A stretch of 64,000 nt of DNA, taken from JBOGNO01 sp050747245. Its GTDB lineage: Bacteria; Acidobacteriota; Terriglobia; Acidiferrales; UBA7541. A program made the translations under genes and the position numbers. The DNA is taken from NCBI GenBank assembly GCA_050747245.1, contig JBOGNO010000013.1:69915-133914 (forward strand), given 5' to 3'. Positions 44,603 through 54,176 of this stretch are shown piece by piece. The notes below the pieces were generated by a model, which did no database searches, was not told the DNA's origin, and saw only the letters and a program-made list of their open reading frames with translations. Positions within the stretch are counted from its first letter, which is position 1; every line of letters starts with the position of its first letter.

Positions 44603-45937
44603 TTATTCACTGGCGCTGACCTTTTCGATATAAGCGAGCGCTTTGTCCACATCCAGCCTGCCGTGGCCGAGATCCGACGTGAGCAGCTTTGCGTGGGCAA
44701 TTGCTGCGGCGGCCTCGCTCGGATTCAGGGAGTGGTTCATGTCAAGCAGCAGCGCCGCAGTGCCGGAAACCAGGGGCGCGCTGAACGACGTGCCGGAGCT
44801 CGATGCATACGTATCGTAAGGGAATGTTGAGACGATGTTTTCACCCGGCGCCGCCACCCAAACAACCTGCGGCCCGTAATTGGAGTAGCTGGAACGCTCA
44901 TCCAAATCGTTCGTCGAGGCCACACCCATGACGCCCGAGAGTCCTGCGGGATAGACCACTTCCGCCTTGCCATCGTTTCCTGCTGAGGCAACACAGATCA
45001 GGCCGCTCTTCTCCGCGTTGGAAATTGCCTTCGACAGCTCGCCAGAGAAGCTGGTGAAATCGAAGCTCATGTTGATTACGTTCGCATGATTCTGGACGGC
45101 GAAATAAATCGCCCGAACGATGTCTGATGTGTAGCCCGTGCCGTCGGAGCGGAAGGCTTTGAGCGGCATCAGCATGGCCGTTGGTGCCACCAGATGAACG
45201 ACTCCTAATACCATTGTGCCGTGGCCGAAATCGGCGTACTGCGGCGAATCGAGCACGGCCGCTGTGGACTGATCGAGAACGGCTGCCGTGGATTGGTCAA
45301 GCACTGCTGCTGTGGACTGATTGACGGATGCGGAGGAACACTGCTGGCAGTTACCTGTGTTGCCGCCGGAGACGTCGGCCATTTCATTGCCGCCGGGGCG
45401 ATTGCGGGTGAAATCATAACCCTGCAGCAGCACGCCGCGCAGCGCCGGGTGCGAGAAGTCCACGCCGGTATCGATATCCGCGACGATGGCATGGCCCGTT
45501 ACGTGGAACTGTGCACGAGCGTCGGGCAGTTCGATAATATCCGCCGCGGGCTGTTGCGCATAACCGGCCCAAACGGAGTTTCCGTAGTAGTTCACCGGAT
45601 CTCGCTCATAGAGACCTGCGGGGATTCCATTCAGCAGCGGAACATTACGCCCGATGTGAAGAAGCAGATCTTGCTCGACATCCAGGACGCCGGGGACGAG
45701 CCGGAGCAACCCCTCCACCGTTTGTATCGGAATTAGATTCGGGACCGTCACCAGAAAAAGTTGATTGACTGTGCCGTCGAGCGCGCTCACCACATGACAG
45801 CTGTCGAGCAGGCACGCCTGCTTCAGAAGCGAAAGGGATGTCGTTCGAACGATTAGCCGCTGTTGCGCGGAGGCCGGCTTGGCATGAAATAGCGTGACTG
45901 CCAGAAGCGCGACCAGAATGCAGATCTTGCGTTTCAT
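44603..45937 (-). CDS. Secreted subtilisin-like S8 peptidase 1 with QSTAA repeats
   Basis: 444 residues from the ATG at 45937 (GGGAGA site). Signal peptide KICILVALLAVTLFHAKPASA, then an I9-like propeptide region (about 25-100) and the S8 domain. Catalytic triad: Asp156 (DIDTGVD), His239 (FGHGTMV) and Ser384 (SGTSFSAP). Three perfect 8-residue repeats QSTAAVLD occupy residues 207-230, directly ahead of the catalytic His, preceded by a CQQC-like pair. The secreted enzyme would cleave proteins outside the cytoplasm. It lies between the zinc-motif protein and the HD-GYP gene. Confidence 0.92.
   Translation of the reverse strand: MKRKICILVALLAVTLFHAKPASAQQRLIVRTTSLSLLKQACLLDSCHVVSALDGTVNQLFLVTVPNLIPIQTVEGLLRLVPGVLDVEQDLLLHIGRNVPLLNGIPAGLYERDPVNYYGNSVWAGYAQQPAADIIELPDARAQFHVTGHAIVADIDTGVDFSHPALRGVLLQGYDFTRNRPGGNEMADVSGGNTGNCQQCSSASVNQSTAAVLDQSTAAVLDQSTAAVLDSPQYADFGHGTMVLGVVHLVAPTAMLMPLKAFRSDGTGYTSDIVRAIYFAVQNHANVINMSFDFTSFSGELSKAISNAEKSGLICVASAGNDGKAEVVYPAGLSGVMGVASTNDLDERSSYSNYGPQVVWVAAPGENIVSTFPYDTYASSSGTSFSAPLVSGTAALLLDMNHSLNPSEAAAAIAHAKLLTSDLGHGRLDVDKALAYIEKVSASE
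45248..45319 (-). repeat. Three 24-base tandem repeats in subtilisin 1
   Basis: Three in-frame units encode QSTAAVLD each. The DNA units differ at several synonymous third positions, so the peptide rather than the DNA sequence is conserved. Confidence 0.95.
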
Positions 45938-46121
45938 TGTGTCTCCCTGCGGGTGAATTGCTCGTCCGAAGCGATTGTTTGTGACCTCGGCAGTCTCGCC
46001 GAGTCGCTCGCAATCACCAATGGTACGAGTGTGTCTTCCCAGCCAATCAATGGTTCTAGACTCTCCCAGTACCGTCGTACTTCTGCGACGATTGCAGCCC
46101 AGATCCGGAATGCACGGAGGT

Positions 46122-46748
46122 TCATCGCGCTTCTCCGCCACGGCCGCTCATCAAATCCCTCAACGGCACCACCAGAGGCTCTCCCTGCGGCACGGGCAAA
46201 TGAAGTTCCAGGTCTTCGCAGTTCTCCAGCTCACCCCGGAACTCGCCAAACTGATTGGTCATGGCCAAAGTGACCTCTTCGTCGCCGCTGAAAAATAGGA
46301 CGAGCGCATCTCGAACGGCTTGCTCGGGCTGCTCCGAATGTAGCAATTGGCCGGTCACTTCGATCCCGTTCCCTGTTGATTTCGGCTTGATTTGAACATC
46401 GAGCAGGTAGGGACCCGCGCTGTAAAGAAGTTGGCGAGATTCCGATCCCATGGACCGCGCGCCGGCGAATGCCGGCTGCAGCAAGCTGTCGAACAGCTGC
46501 GCGACGCGACCTGACTCCTTCCGCGCGGAGTGCGCAGCAAACGCGGACTTGACCACCCGCAGTGTGTCGGCATCGGGTTGATAGCCGGCCTCCATGGACG
46601 CCATCTGGTGTACTCTCTGCCAAATCGCCGCCTGCCGGGTACAGCCTGCACATCCGGATGCAACATGCTTTTGCATTTCTTCGTATCTCGCTTGTGGGGT
46701 CACTTGATTCATGAAATCGATCCACTCTTCATCCGAGTAGTGCTTCAT
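46122..46748 (-). CDS. Zinc-motif protein, probable anti-sigma factor
   Basis: 208 residues with a very strong site (GGAGGGGGAGGA) before the ATG. Residues 26-36 hold H-x3-C-x2-C (HVASGCAGC), the core of zinc-associated anti-sigma (ZAS) domains; the preceding sequence YSDEEWIDFMNQVTP fits the helix before that motif. The remaining 150 residues form a beta-rich domain (about 110-200, GIEVTGQLLHSEQPEQAV) of unknown fold; no TM helix is seen, so it is a soluble anti-sigma. The upstream ECF sigma gene in the same operon is the obvious partner (inference). 125 bases separate it from the CHAT gene. Confidence 0.75.
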   Translation of the reverse strand: MKHYSDEEWIDFMNQVTPQARYEEMQKHVASGCAGCTRQAAIWQRVHQMASMEAGYQPDADTLRVVKSAFAAHSARKESGRVAQLFDSLLQPAFAGARSMGSESRQLLYSAGPYLLDVQIKPKSTGNGIEVTGQLLHSEQPEQAVRDALVLFFSGDEEVTLAMTNQFGEFRGELENCEDLELHLPVPQGEPLVVPLRDLMSGRGGEAR

Positions 46749-46873
46749 TCCTCCCCCTCCGTCTTTCTGCTTTCCGTCTTGAGACCCACCACCGGCACGT
46801 CCGAGCTGAACTCGATCAGCCTTACGCTTAATAAGGGTGAGTAGCGGCTCGAAAAATAGGGAAATCTTCGGAT

Positions 46874-49762
46874 TTAATTAAGGCTTTTAGATTCAGTCAG
46901 TTTGCCGATGTGAATGAATGGCGCCCAGAAGTAAGGGTGGGGAAAGCGTGCCCGCAGGTCCTTCATGGCAGCCTGTAAAGCGGAGTCTATATTGCCGCTC
47001 TGAGTGAGGTACTGGTAGATGGATTTCATCAATTCTGCGGTGGTGCGGTCGTAAACGTCCCACAGGGAAAGGAGAAGCGAGGTTGCTCCAGCCGCGAACA
47101 ACCCGCGTTGCAGGCCGAGCAATTCGTCGCCCGCGGCCACGACGTTCATGCCGGTTGCACACCCGCTGAGCGCAATCATGCTGGAGTCCAGCCGCATTTG
47201 ATAGAGATCGTACAAATTCAGGTATCCGTCTCCCAGCCGAATGCAGGAGAACATCGGGTTGTCTTGGCGATACAGTCCGTGCGTGGCGATGTGGATTACG
47301 CCGCTTTCCGGCCCTTTCTCCCGCAGCACGGCCGCTGTAGCCCGTGCCCCAATATAAAGTTGCGGCTCCGTCAAAATACTTGCGACGGATTGCACTTCCG
47401 GCAGAATCTGAGGCGCGCGCTCATCGGGAATGCCGAAAATGAGGGACGCCCGCTTCGCGCTCGCCGCCCGGGCTTGGCAATGCGCAAAAACCGTCGCACT
47501 GGGTGCGTAAGAAATCTTGAACGCATCGCACAGGTGCTCTCCGCCGTTTCGGAGCGCATGAAAAGGCAGGTAGTGCAAAGGCCCGTGCGGGACAAAGATC
47601 AGTTGGTCGCCTTGCAACAGCGGCCGTAATGGCGCAAGCAATTCAGAGTACAGGGATTCGAGATGGGCGTTCGTGGCGCGCAGCAGGGGTTCCGCGAATC
47701 GTTGGACATACTCAGTGCCAAGCCGGAATTTTCCAAGTTGGAACCGCAGGAGATCCAAAGAGTTGGCTATGCGCGACAATACCGTCACCGGGACGATCTG
47801 AATATCCGCTCGTGTGACCACCGCCGCGAACACACGGTCGCCCGCGGAATAGTATTCAATCAGGGCCGCGTTCTCCGGCAGGCTTGCCTGTAAATTTGCG
47901 AGAGAAACGACCGCGTGGGCTTCCAGCGCTGCACCCTCGCGCTCGTTCGCAGGCAATTCACGAAGCTCGCGCAACAATTCGTGTTCGCGAGCCTGCGCTT
48001 GCTTTTGCAGTTGCCGAATCCTCTCGGGCGACGGCTCTTCTGGACGAAGCTGTTCGAGTTCGATTCGGTGGTAGTACCAGTTTAGCTCTTCGCGAAGGTC
48101 GCGGACGCGCCGCACCAGTCCGCTCTGTCCGGAATCACCGCTCGGCGAGCTTCTGTTGCCAGGCAAGATCTTCTCGATCATGCTGCGCGACTTGGCCGCC
48201 TCCATGTAGCCAAATGCTTCTGTGGAAACCTCGCGATTGATTTCGCCTCGAAGACACAGGAGTACCAGCGCCTCATACACTTCCAGCCGGTTCTTGGCGA
48301 ATGAGATTTTGAGTTCCTCGCCATGCAGGAGACTTCGCAGCGTCTCGAGCGCCTTGCGCGCTTCCTGGAACGCGGCATAGGCAGCCTCGGCGTCGCCGGA
48401 AGATTGATGAACCTGTCCGGAAAGGAAATGGGCCTGATGCGCCAGAACAGGCGCCTCCAACCCCGCTAGTTTCCCGAGAGCGCAATCTGTTTCGCGCCTC
48501 GCGTCTTTGCCATCACCCATTTGAAGCGCGATGCGGCCCAGCAGCAGGTGCGACAGCGCTGCCTTACTGGTGAGCGCCGTGTGATCGAAATACTCGGCGG
48601 CGTTCACGCAAAGCCGGCGGGCCTCGAAATGTCTGCCCTCACGAAACAGCAGCAACGCCTGGTACAGATCCAGCAGCGAGGGCCAAACGACATTCTTTTC
48701 TTGCGCGAACATCTGGCGGGATTTCAGGAATAGCTCGAGCGCCTGCGCCGTCCGGCCCTGCTGTCCGAGCGCCATGGCTTGATTCGCCAGGGTCTTGGCC
48801 GCCTCATACGCCATGCCAAGTTGTTCAAATCGCTGGAACCCCTCGTGGGCCATCTCCCGAGCTTCCTCGCTCAAATTCAACTCCAGATAAATTTCCGAGA
48901 GGTCGAGATAGCAGAGAGCATGATGGTACGCATCGCCGGTGGCCTCACAAGCGCGCCGCGCCGCGTACAGCATTTCAATCGCACGGCTGTATTCCCCTCG
49001 AAGGTAGTAAAGATAGGCGATGTTGTAGTCGGCCTGGGCAACCAGCAGTGCCATCCCGTTCTCTTCGCACACCGCCCGCGCACGTTCATGCGCCTTCAAT
49101 GCGCGAGGGAAATCGTTCAGGCTGATCAGACACACGGCCATGTTGCTAAGTACCACCCCCATCCCCTCTGCGTCGTGGTGGCTGAGCAGCCCTTCGTACG
49201 CGCGTTCGTAGTGGGTTTGGGCTTCCTCGAACCGTTCTTGCCGGTGGAAGATGTTGCCGACGTTGATCTCCAGGCGCGCCAGTCGCCAGGGCAGGTTCAA
49301 ACGCGTGAAAATCTCACGCGCGCGGTCGCCCACGGCAAATGCGCGATCGTACTCGCCAAGCAGGATAAGAGGTTGAATGGATGCGCTGAGCGTCCGGGCT
49401 GCTTCGTTCCACTCTTCGAGTGACTCGAAGATTCTAAACGCCCGTTCGTGATGCTCGACCGCTGTGCGGTTCTCGCCAATCCCGTGAAGGGCGTTGGCCT
49501 TGGCGCGCAGGCTGAACGCGAGGCATTCCTCTTGGCCCACGCGGTGCGCGATCTCGACCGCCGCATCAGCGAGGTGAATACATTCGCGCGTATCGACGCG
49601 GATTCTCCGAACCACCGCTTCGGAAATCCATGTCACAACTTCGGCTCTTACCAGCGAGGGGTGAAGATCTAAGAATTTCTGCAGGCTTTGCTGGTCTTCG
49701 AGCTTAGCGAGCTCGTCGAAGAGTTTCTCCGCCGCGACTTGGGTTTCTATCATACGGATCAC
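46874..49762 (-). CDS. TPR-CHAT protease 1
   Basis: 962 residues. About twelve TPR units (roughly residues 50-480, e.g. NVGNIFHRQERFEEAQTHYERAY) are followed by a charged coiled-coil stretch (LVRRVRDLREELNWYYHRIE) and a C-terminal CHAT domain, a caspase-clan peptidase. The dyad is intact: His828 in HIATHGLY and Cys868 in IALSGCATG. No signal peptide, so it is cytoplasmic. The GTG at 49762 overlaps the sigma-factor stop by four bases (GTGA); an ATG at 49753 is also possible. TPR-CHAT proteins are activated through the TPR part by a partner; the neighbouring zinc-motif or sigma proteins are candidate substrates (inference). Confidence 0.92.
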   Translation of the reverse strand: MIRMIETQVAAEKLFDELAKLEDQQSLQKFLDLHPSLVRAEVVTWISEAVVRRIRVDTRECIHLADAAVEIAHRVGQEECLAFSLRAKANALHGIGENRTAVEHHERAFRIFESLEEWNEAARTLSASIQPLILLGEYDRAFAVGDRAREIFTRLNLPWRLARLEINVGNIFHRQERFEEAQTHYERAYEGLLSHHDAEGMGVVLSNMAVCLISLNDFPRALKAHERARAVCEENGMALLVAQADYNIAYLYYLRGEYSRAIEMLYAARRACEATGDAYHHALCYLDLSEIYLELNLSEEAREMAHEGFQRFEQLGMAYEAAKTLANQAMALGQQGRTAQALELFLKSRQMFAQEKNVVWPSLLDLYQALLLFREGRHFEARRLCVNAAEYFDHTALTSKAALSHLLLGRIALQMGDGKDARRETDCALGKLAGLEAPVLAHQAHFLSGQVHQSSGDAEAAYAAFQEARKALETLRSLLHGEELKISFAKNRLEVYEALVLLCLRGEINREVSTEAFGYMEAAKSRSMIEKILPGNRSSPSGDSGQSGLVRRVRDLREELNWYYHRIELEQLRPEEPSPERIRQLQKQAQAREHELLRELRELPANEREGAALEAHAVVSLANLQASLPENAALIEYYSAGDRVFAAVVTRADIQIVPVTVLSRIANSLDLLRFQLGKFRLGTEYVQRFAEPLLRATNAHLESLYSELLAPLRPLLQGDQLIFVPHGPLHYLPFHALRNGGEHLCDAFKISYAPSATVFAHCQARAASAKRASLIFGIPDERAPQILPEVQSVASILTEPQLYIGARATAAVLREKGPESGVIHIATHGLYRQDNPMFSCIRLGDGYLNLYDLYQMRLDSSMIALSGCATGMNVVAAGDELLGLQRGLFAAGATSLLLSLWDVYDRTTAELMKSIYQYLTQSGNIDSALQAAMKDLRARFPHPYFWAPFIHIGKLTESKSLN

Positions 49763-50352
49763 TCGAAGCCCATTCGCTCCAGCCGCCGCCGAAGCTGCTC
49801 AATGCAGTTCTGGCGAGTGAACCCTATCGATCCGAGGGCGAGTCCCAGCTCAGCAGCAATCTCGTTGTATGGGCGCGCCGGTGTTTCGAAGAAAAGCGCC
49901 TCCACCAGGCGTCGGCAGCGCGGGGAGAGCTCCACAATGGCCTCCCGCAGCATCTGTTCCTCCTGCGTTTGGCAAACAAGCGACTCGGCCAGTGCCGGCA
50001 CTTCCGGCTCCGGCATGTCGGGCTCGGCATCACGGCTCACGACGCGCTGCTCTTGGCGTCTCCAGCGATAACACTGGTGATGCGCAACCTGGATAAGCCA
50101 TTTGGGAAGCGCGCGAGGCTCGCGCAATTTCGGAAGGCTCGTAAGCAGCTCCATACACACCGCCTGGAAAACATCGGCAGCTTCATGAGGCGGCAGGCCG
50201 TACTTGATAGGGATGGAATAGATCAGTGCCTTATATTTCTCGACCAGTGCGCACCACGCTTCCTCATTTCCTGTGAGGCACGCCTTCACCAGCCGCGTGT
50301 CGCTCCAGGCCTTCGACCGGGTAGGACCTTCGGTTGTTGTGATCGGCGTCAA
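49759..50352 (-). CDS. ECF-type RNA polymerase sigma factor
   Basis: About 197 residues from the TTG at 50352, whose TTGA overlaps the stop of the binding-protein gene and which has GGGAG six bases upstream; a GTG at 50400 would place the first residues inside that gene. Sigma region 2 (LVKACLTGNEEAWCALVEKYKALIYSI through PKWLIQVAHHQCYRWRR) and region 4 (LREAIVELSPRCRRLVEALFFE, then YNEIAAELGLALGSIGFTR) are recognisable; region 3 is absent, as in ECF factors. It should direct expression of this operon or a wider regulon, with the zinc-motif protein as likely anti-sigma. Confidence 0.9.
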   Translation of the reverse strand: MTPITTTEGPTRSKAWSDTRLVKACLTGNEEAWCALVEKYKALIYSIPIKYGLPPHEAADVFQAVCMELLTSLPKLREPRALPKWLIQVAHHQCYRWRRQEQRVVSRDAEPDMPEPEVPALAESLVCQTQEEQMLREAIVELSPRCRRLVEALFFETPARPYNEIAAELGLALGSIGFTRQNCIEQLRRRLERMGFE

Positions 50353-52157
50353 CGTGCGCTCCCGGTTTGGGCCTGCCAGAACTGCTCTTCGACATTCCAC
50401 AGGACCGTATCCTCAAGCAAAGTAGGCTGAAAATTCCCGATCCCCGCTTTAGCCGCTGCCAGGACATGCGGGCTCACCAGCGGGATGATCGGCAGGTTTT
50501 CAGCCAGCAATTCCTGCACGCGGTCATAGAGGCGTTTACGATCCTCGAATCGCATTGTGGTCAGCTGTTCTTTCATCAAGTGATCGATTTCTGCCTGCCA
50601 TGCTGGCAGTGGCGGCTGTTCGTTCAAGTGCCAAACGTGCGTGCTGCCGGTCGAGAGCCACACGTTTTGTTGCGAGTTTGGATCCGCATCGCCACTGCCC
50701 AATCCCAGCACGCAGGCCTCATATTCGTGCGTGTTAAAGAGCCTGTCGATCAGCGCGCGAAATTCGAGCGGAACGACGTGGACGCGCATCCCCAATTGCT
50801 CGAGGTCATTCTGAATCAGCGTGGCTATCTTCATTCGTTCTGCATTGCTGGAGCTGGTGACGATCGAAAAATCCACGGGCTCGCCCTGTGCGTCGAGCAA
50901 CGTGCCGTCGCCCGACCATTTGTAACCCGCGCCGCGCAATAGTTCCCGCGCTCGGTCGAGCGATCGCGCAGGTTGCTGCACTTTCGTGTCCACCCAGCGT
51001 TTCAGGCCCGGACTCACCGGATTCCACAGCATCGTCCCGCGCCCCCGATACACCAGGCGTACGATGCCCTGTCGATCGAGCGCCGAAGAAACCGCCTGCC
51101 GAAAACGCAAGTCGCGAAACCAAATTTGTTTTCGTGCAATTTGGGGATTTCCTTGCGCCCCAAGGTCGTTCAGATTGAAGAACAAGAAGTTGTAATCGAG
51201 GCCCGGACCCAGATCGTTCACCTTTATGCCTTTTTCCGTCGCTTGGGCCTCCAGGTCTCCGAAACTTTCTGCGCTGAATCGGCTCAGCAGGTCGGTATCG
51301 CCCGCACGAAAACGAAGCACCTGTGCGTCCTCATTCGTCACGAACAGAAACACCAGCTCGTCAAAATAAGGCAGGCGATTTCCCTTGCTGTCCTCCTTCC
51401 AGTAAAAGGGATTTCGTTCGAGAACGATTCGCTCTCCGGGGCGGTATTCCTTCAGCCGAAAGGGCCCAAGACCCGCAATCGCATTCGGAGGCGTGGCCAG
51501 GTTCCATGCCTGTGCCAGTTTCCCCTCACGGTAAGTTGCCTCGAGGAGGTGACGCGGGAGAATGGGAAAGCCGTCGAAAAGTCTCTCGGCGGCTGCGTAA
51601 GGCTCGGCCAGCTCAAACTGGACTCTGTAATCATCGAGCTTGCGCACCGTGACGGGCTTGCCTCCCACCATCAACAGTTCGCGTTGCGGAGAGTCAATTT
51701 TCTCATCCTGATATGCCTGAAATGAAAAAACAACATCGTCGGCATTCATCGGCCAGCCGTCGGAAAATCGCAAGCCACGGCGAAGCTCCAGCGTAAATTG
51801 TCGTCCATCCCGGGAAACGGACCACGATTTCGCTAGGGCTGCCTCCGTAAGTTGCGTCGCGCGGTTGATATGAACCAGATCCGCCGTCAAGTTCCAAATG
51901 ATCGTTCGCGAAGGATTGTCCGCGGCCGTCACGGGGTTGAAAGTCTTGGGCTCGGCGCGCAGCGCGACCACCACGCGTCCGCCATACTTCCCCACTCGCC
52001 CTTTCGTTCTTAAAAGTTCCTCGCCGGGACGAATCGGCTGGGGAGAAATATTTTGAGAAGCCGAGAAAATCGCGGGGGTTCCAGCGGCGGCCAAGAAAAT
52101 AAAAGCCAATGTCGCTGGAACAACTATCCCACGCAGTCTTGTGATGGCTTTTCGCAA
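50349..52157 (-). CDS. Oligopeptide ABC transporter substrate-binding protein
   Basis: About 602 residues from the TTG at 52157 (AGAGGA site; the longer ATG start at 52271 would overlap the permease gene). Signal peptide VPATLAFIFLAAAGTPAIFSA without a lipobox. SBP_bac_5 features are clear: RAEPKTFNPVTAADN, SWSVSRDGRQFTLELRRGLRFSDG, RNPFYWKEDS, and FRQAVSSALDRQGIV. It captures peptides in the periplasm and hands them to the two permeases. Its stop is coupled to the sigma-factor start. Confidence 0.93.
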   Translation of the reverse strand: MRKAITRLRGIVVPATLAFIFLAAAGTPAIFSASQNISPQPIRPGEELLRTKGRVGKYGGRVVVALRAEPKTFNPVTAADNPSRTIIWNLTADLVHINRATQLTEAALAKSWSVSRDGRQFTLELRRGLRFSDGWPMNADDVVFSFQAYQDEKIDSPQRELLMVGGKPVTVRKLDDYRVQFELAEPYAAAERLFDGFPILPRHLLEATYREGKLAQAWNLATPPNAIAGLGPFRLKEYRPGERIVLERNPFYWKEDSKGNRLPYFDELVFLFVTNEDAQVLRFRAGDTDLLSRFSAESFGDLEAQATEKGIKVNDLGPGLDYNFLFFNLNDLGAQGNPQIARKQIWFRDLRFRQAVSSALDRQGIVRLVYRGRGTMLWNPVSPGLKRWVDTKVQQPARSLDRARELLRGAGYKWSGDGTLLDAQGEPVDFSIVTSSSNAERMKIATLIQNDLEQLGMRVHVVPLEFRALIDRLFNTHEYEACVLGLGSGDADPNSQQNVWLSTGSTHVWHLNEQPPLPAWQAEIDHLMKEQLTTMRFEDRKRLYDRVQELLAENLPIIPLVSPHVLAAAKAGIGNFQPTLLEDTVLWNVEEQFWQAQTGSAR

Positions 52158-52171
52158 CCCCAGTCCTCTAA

Positions 52172-53203
52172 TCAGACTTCCGATGGCCCAAACTTTTCTT
52201 GGAGCGTGTTGGCCAGCGCGGTGTAGCCCAAGGATACGAACACGAGCGCAACTCCCGGCGCCAGCATCCACCAGTACGAGGAAAGAACATGAAATTCCTG
52301 CAGGCTCGAGAGCATGGATCCCCAGCTCACTCCCGGTTCTCCTATTCCCAAACCCAGAAACGAGAGCGTCACCTCAGCCAGAATGAATTGTGGAATCAAG
52401 ATCGCCGCTTGCGTCAACAAGACGCCCCACGCTTGCGGCAATATGTGCCGGCGCAGCAGGTATGCGTCCGACGCGCCGAATCCGCGTGCGGCCACCACAA
52501 ACTCACGTTCTCGCGCGCTCAGCACCACGCCGCGAATTAATCTCGCCGGCCTTGCCCATCCCACCAGCCCCACAACTCCGATCAGCAACAAAAATGTTTG
52601 GAACGGCGCGAGATTCAGCGGAAGGAATGCGCGAACTGCGAACAATAGGTAGATCCATGGCAATGCCAGAAAAAGCTCCGAGACTCTCATCAAGCTGTCA
52701 TCGATCCAGCCGCCGTAATAGCCGGAGATGCCGCCCACTAGCAATCCAAATCCGAGCGCCAGTCCCGCGGCGAGCAACCCCGCGAGCAAGGAAATTCGCC
52801 CTCCATAAAGGAGTCGCGAAAATTGATCGCGACCGTAGCCATCCGTCCCCAGAATGAAAATCTGTGCCGGGGCGTCTACGCCGAACAGATGGACCTGGAA
52901 ATCAACGAGGCCTGCGAATTTGTATCCTGCGCCCCGCACGAAGAGTCGGATCGGATACGCTTGGCTGCGGTCTTCCGCGTATGCATCTGGGTTCGTTTCG
53001 TCGGGTGTCAAACGATAAATGAACGGAACCAGGTGCAAATGGCCTCGCGCATCCACGAAATGTAAGCGTGACGGCGGAGCATATGGAAACTCGCGCGCCT
53101 GCTGCGAGAACCCGTACGGCGCAATGAATCCGGCCAGCAGCACCGCGCCGTGAATCGCTGCGAGCAGGATCCCTGCCATCCAGATGCGCCTGGCGTTCCT
53201 CAT
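52172..53203 (-). CDS. Oligopeptide ABC transporter permease (OppC/DppC type)
   Basis: 343 residues. N-terminal helix, a long periplasmic loop, then five TM helices with the EAA loop (VAARGFGASDAYLLRRHILPQA). The last residues of the upstream permease gene overlap this start by four bases (ATGA). It pairs with the OppB-type permease to form the membrane channel. Confidence 0.94.
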   Translation of the reverse strand: MRNARRIWMAGILLAAIHGAVLLAGFIAPYGFSQQAREFPYAPPSRLHFVDARGHLHLVPFIYRLTPDETNPDAYAEDRSQAYPIRLFVRGAGYKFAGLVDFQVHLFGVDAPAQIFILGTDGYGRDQFSRLLYGGRISLLAGLLAAGLALGFGLLVGGISGYYGGWIDDSLMRVSELFLALPWIYLLFAVRAFLPLNLAPFQTFLLLIGVVGLVGWARPARLIRGVVLSAREREFVVAARGFGASDAYLLRRHILPQAWGVLLTQAAILIPQFILAEVTLSFLGLGIGEPGVSWGSMLSSLQEFHVLSSYWWMLAPGVALVFVSLGYTALANTLQEKFGPSEV

Positions 53204-54168
53204 GCGTTTGCCATCCGGATTCGCGGGTCGTTAAGATAGAGCAAGATATCTGCGAGCAGATTGCCTACGAAAAGAAAGGCCGCAGAAAAGAGGACTGCCC
53301 CGACTACCACGAAGATGTCGCGCGCCATGACCGCTTCCAATAGCAGTGGCCCGAGCCCGGGCCAGCTCATCACCACTTCTACGATCAGAGAAGCGCTCAA
53401 TAGGCCGGCGAGCGACAACCCAAAAAGAGAGATAAGGGAATTCGATGCCAGCGGCAATGCATAGCGAAGCAACAAGCGCATGCGAGGAATCCCGCGCCCG
53501 CGGGCTGCTAACAGGCAAGGGGAGTTCAGGGCATCGATCATTGCCGACCTCACATGCCGAAGCAGGACAGGAAGTGTCGCTAGAGCGAGAGTTGTAGCGG
53601 GCAGAAACAGGTGAGCTGCAAGATCCTTCCCCTTCCCCCAAAAACTCAAATTCTCAAATCCGAGGGAACTCATTCCTCCCGTGGGAAAGAGGCCGCTGCG
53701 CACCGCGATCCAAAGCAGCAGCAGCGCCAGCATCAGTTCCGGCAACGCCAGCAGCAGCGAAGTTCCTCCCGATCCGATGCGGTCTTTCCACGTTCCTCGT
53801 TGCGTGGCGCTCCAGATTCCGATGGGAATCGCCAGCAGCCAGGCCAGCAGGGTCGCCGAAACGCCGAGGAGTAATGTGTTTGCCGCCCGCGGCCAGAGCA
53901 ACGACGACACGGGCCGGTCATAGGCGAACGAGTAGCCAAATTCGCCCTGCATGGCCGAACGCGCCCATAGCCAATACCGCACTGCCAATGGCCGGTCGAG
54001 GCCGTACTGCGCCCGCAGGTGAGCCACTGTCTCCGGCGCGATTTCAGGGTTCAGTCGCATCTCATCGAAGAAATCGCCGGGCGCCAAATCCAGAAGCAAG
54101 AATGAGAGTAAAGAGACTCCAACCAACAGGGCCAAACCATGCAAGACTCGCCGCGCAAGGTATCGCAT
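53200..54168 (-). CDS. Oligopeptide ABC transporter permease (OppB/DppB type)
   Basis: 322 residues with six TM helices. The N-terminus MRYLARRVLHGLALLVGVSLLSF, the GDFF...ETVAHLRAQYGLDRP loop and the EAA loop (LAARGRGIPRMRLLLRYALPLA) are typical of OppB proteins. It starts eight bases after the ATPase stop. Confidence 0.94.
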   Translation of the reverse strand: MRYLARRVLHGLALLVGVSLLSFLLLDLAPGDFFDEMRLNPEIAPETVAHLRAQYGLDRPLAVRYWLWARSAMQGEFGYSFAYDRPVSSLLWPRAANTLLLGVSATLLAWLLAIPIGIWSATQRGTWKDRIGSGGTSLLLALPELMLALLLLWIAVRSGLFPTGGMSSLGFENLSFWGKGKDLAAHLFLPATTLALATLPVLLRHVRSAMIDALNSPCLLAARGRGIPRMRLLLRYALPLASNSLISLFGLSLAGLLSASLIVEVVMSWPGLGPLLLEAVMARDIFVVVGAVLFSAAFLFVGNLLADILLYLNDPRIRMANA

Positions 54169-54176
54169 CTCGCTCC

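Noticed and set aside
44602..44700. Upstream ATG (44700) for the HD-GYP gene
   Set aside because: It would lie 98 bases inside subtilisin 1 and add a Ser/Arg-rich stretch unlike HD-GYP proteins.
45938..46141. 68-codon N-terminal extension of subtilisin 1
   Set aside because: The signal peptide and GGGAGA site begin at 45937, and the extension overlaps the zinc-motif gene without any homology.
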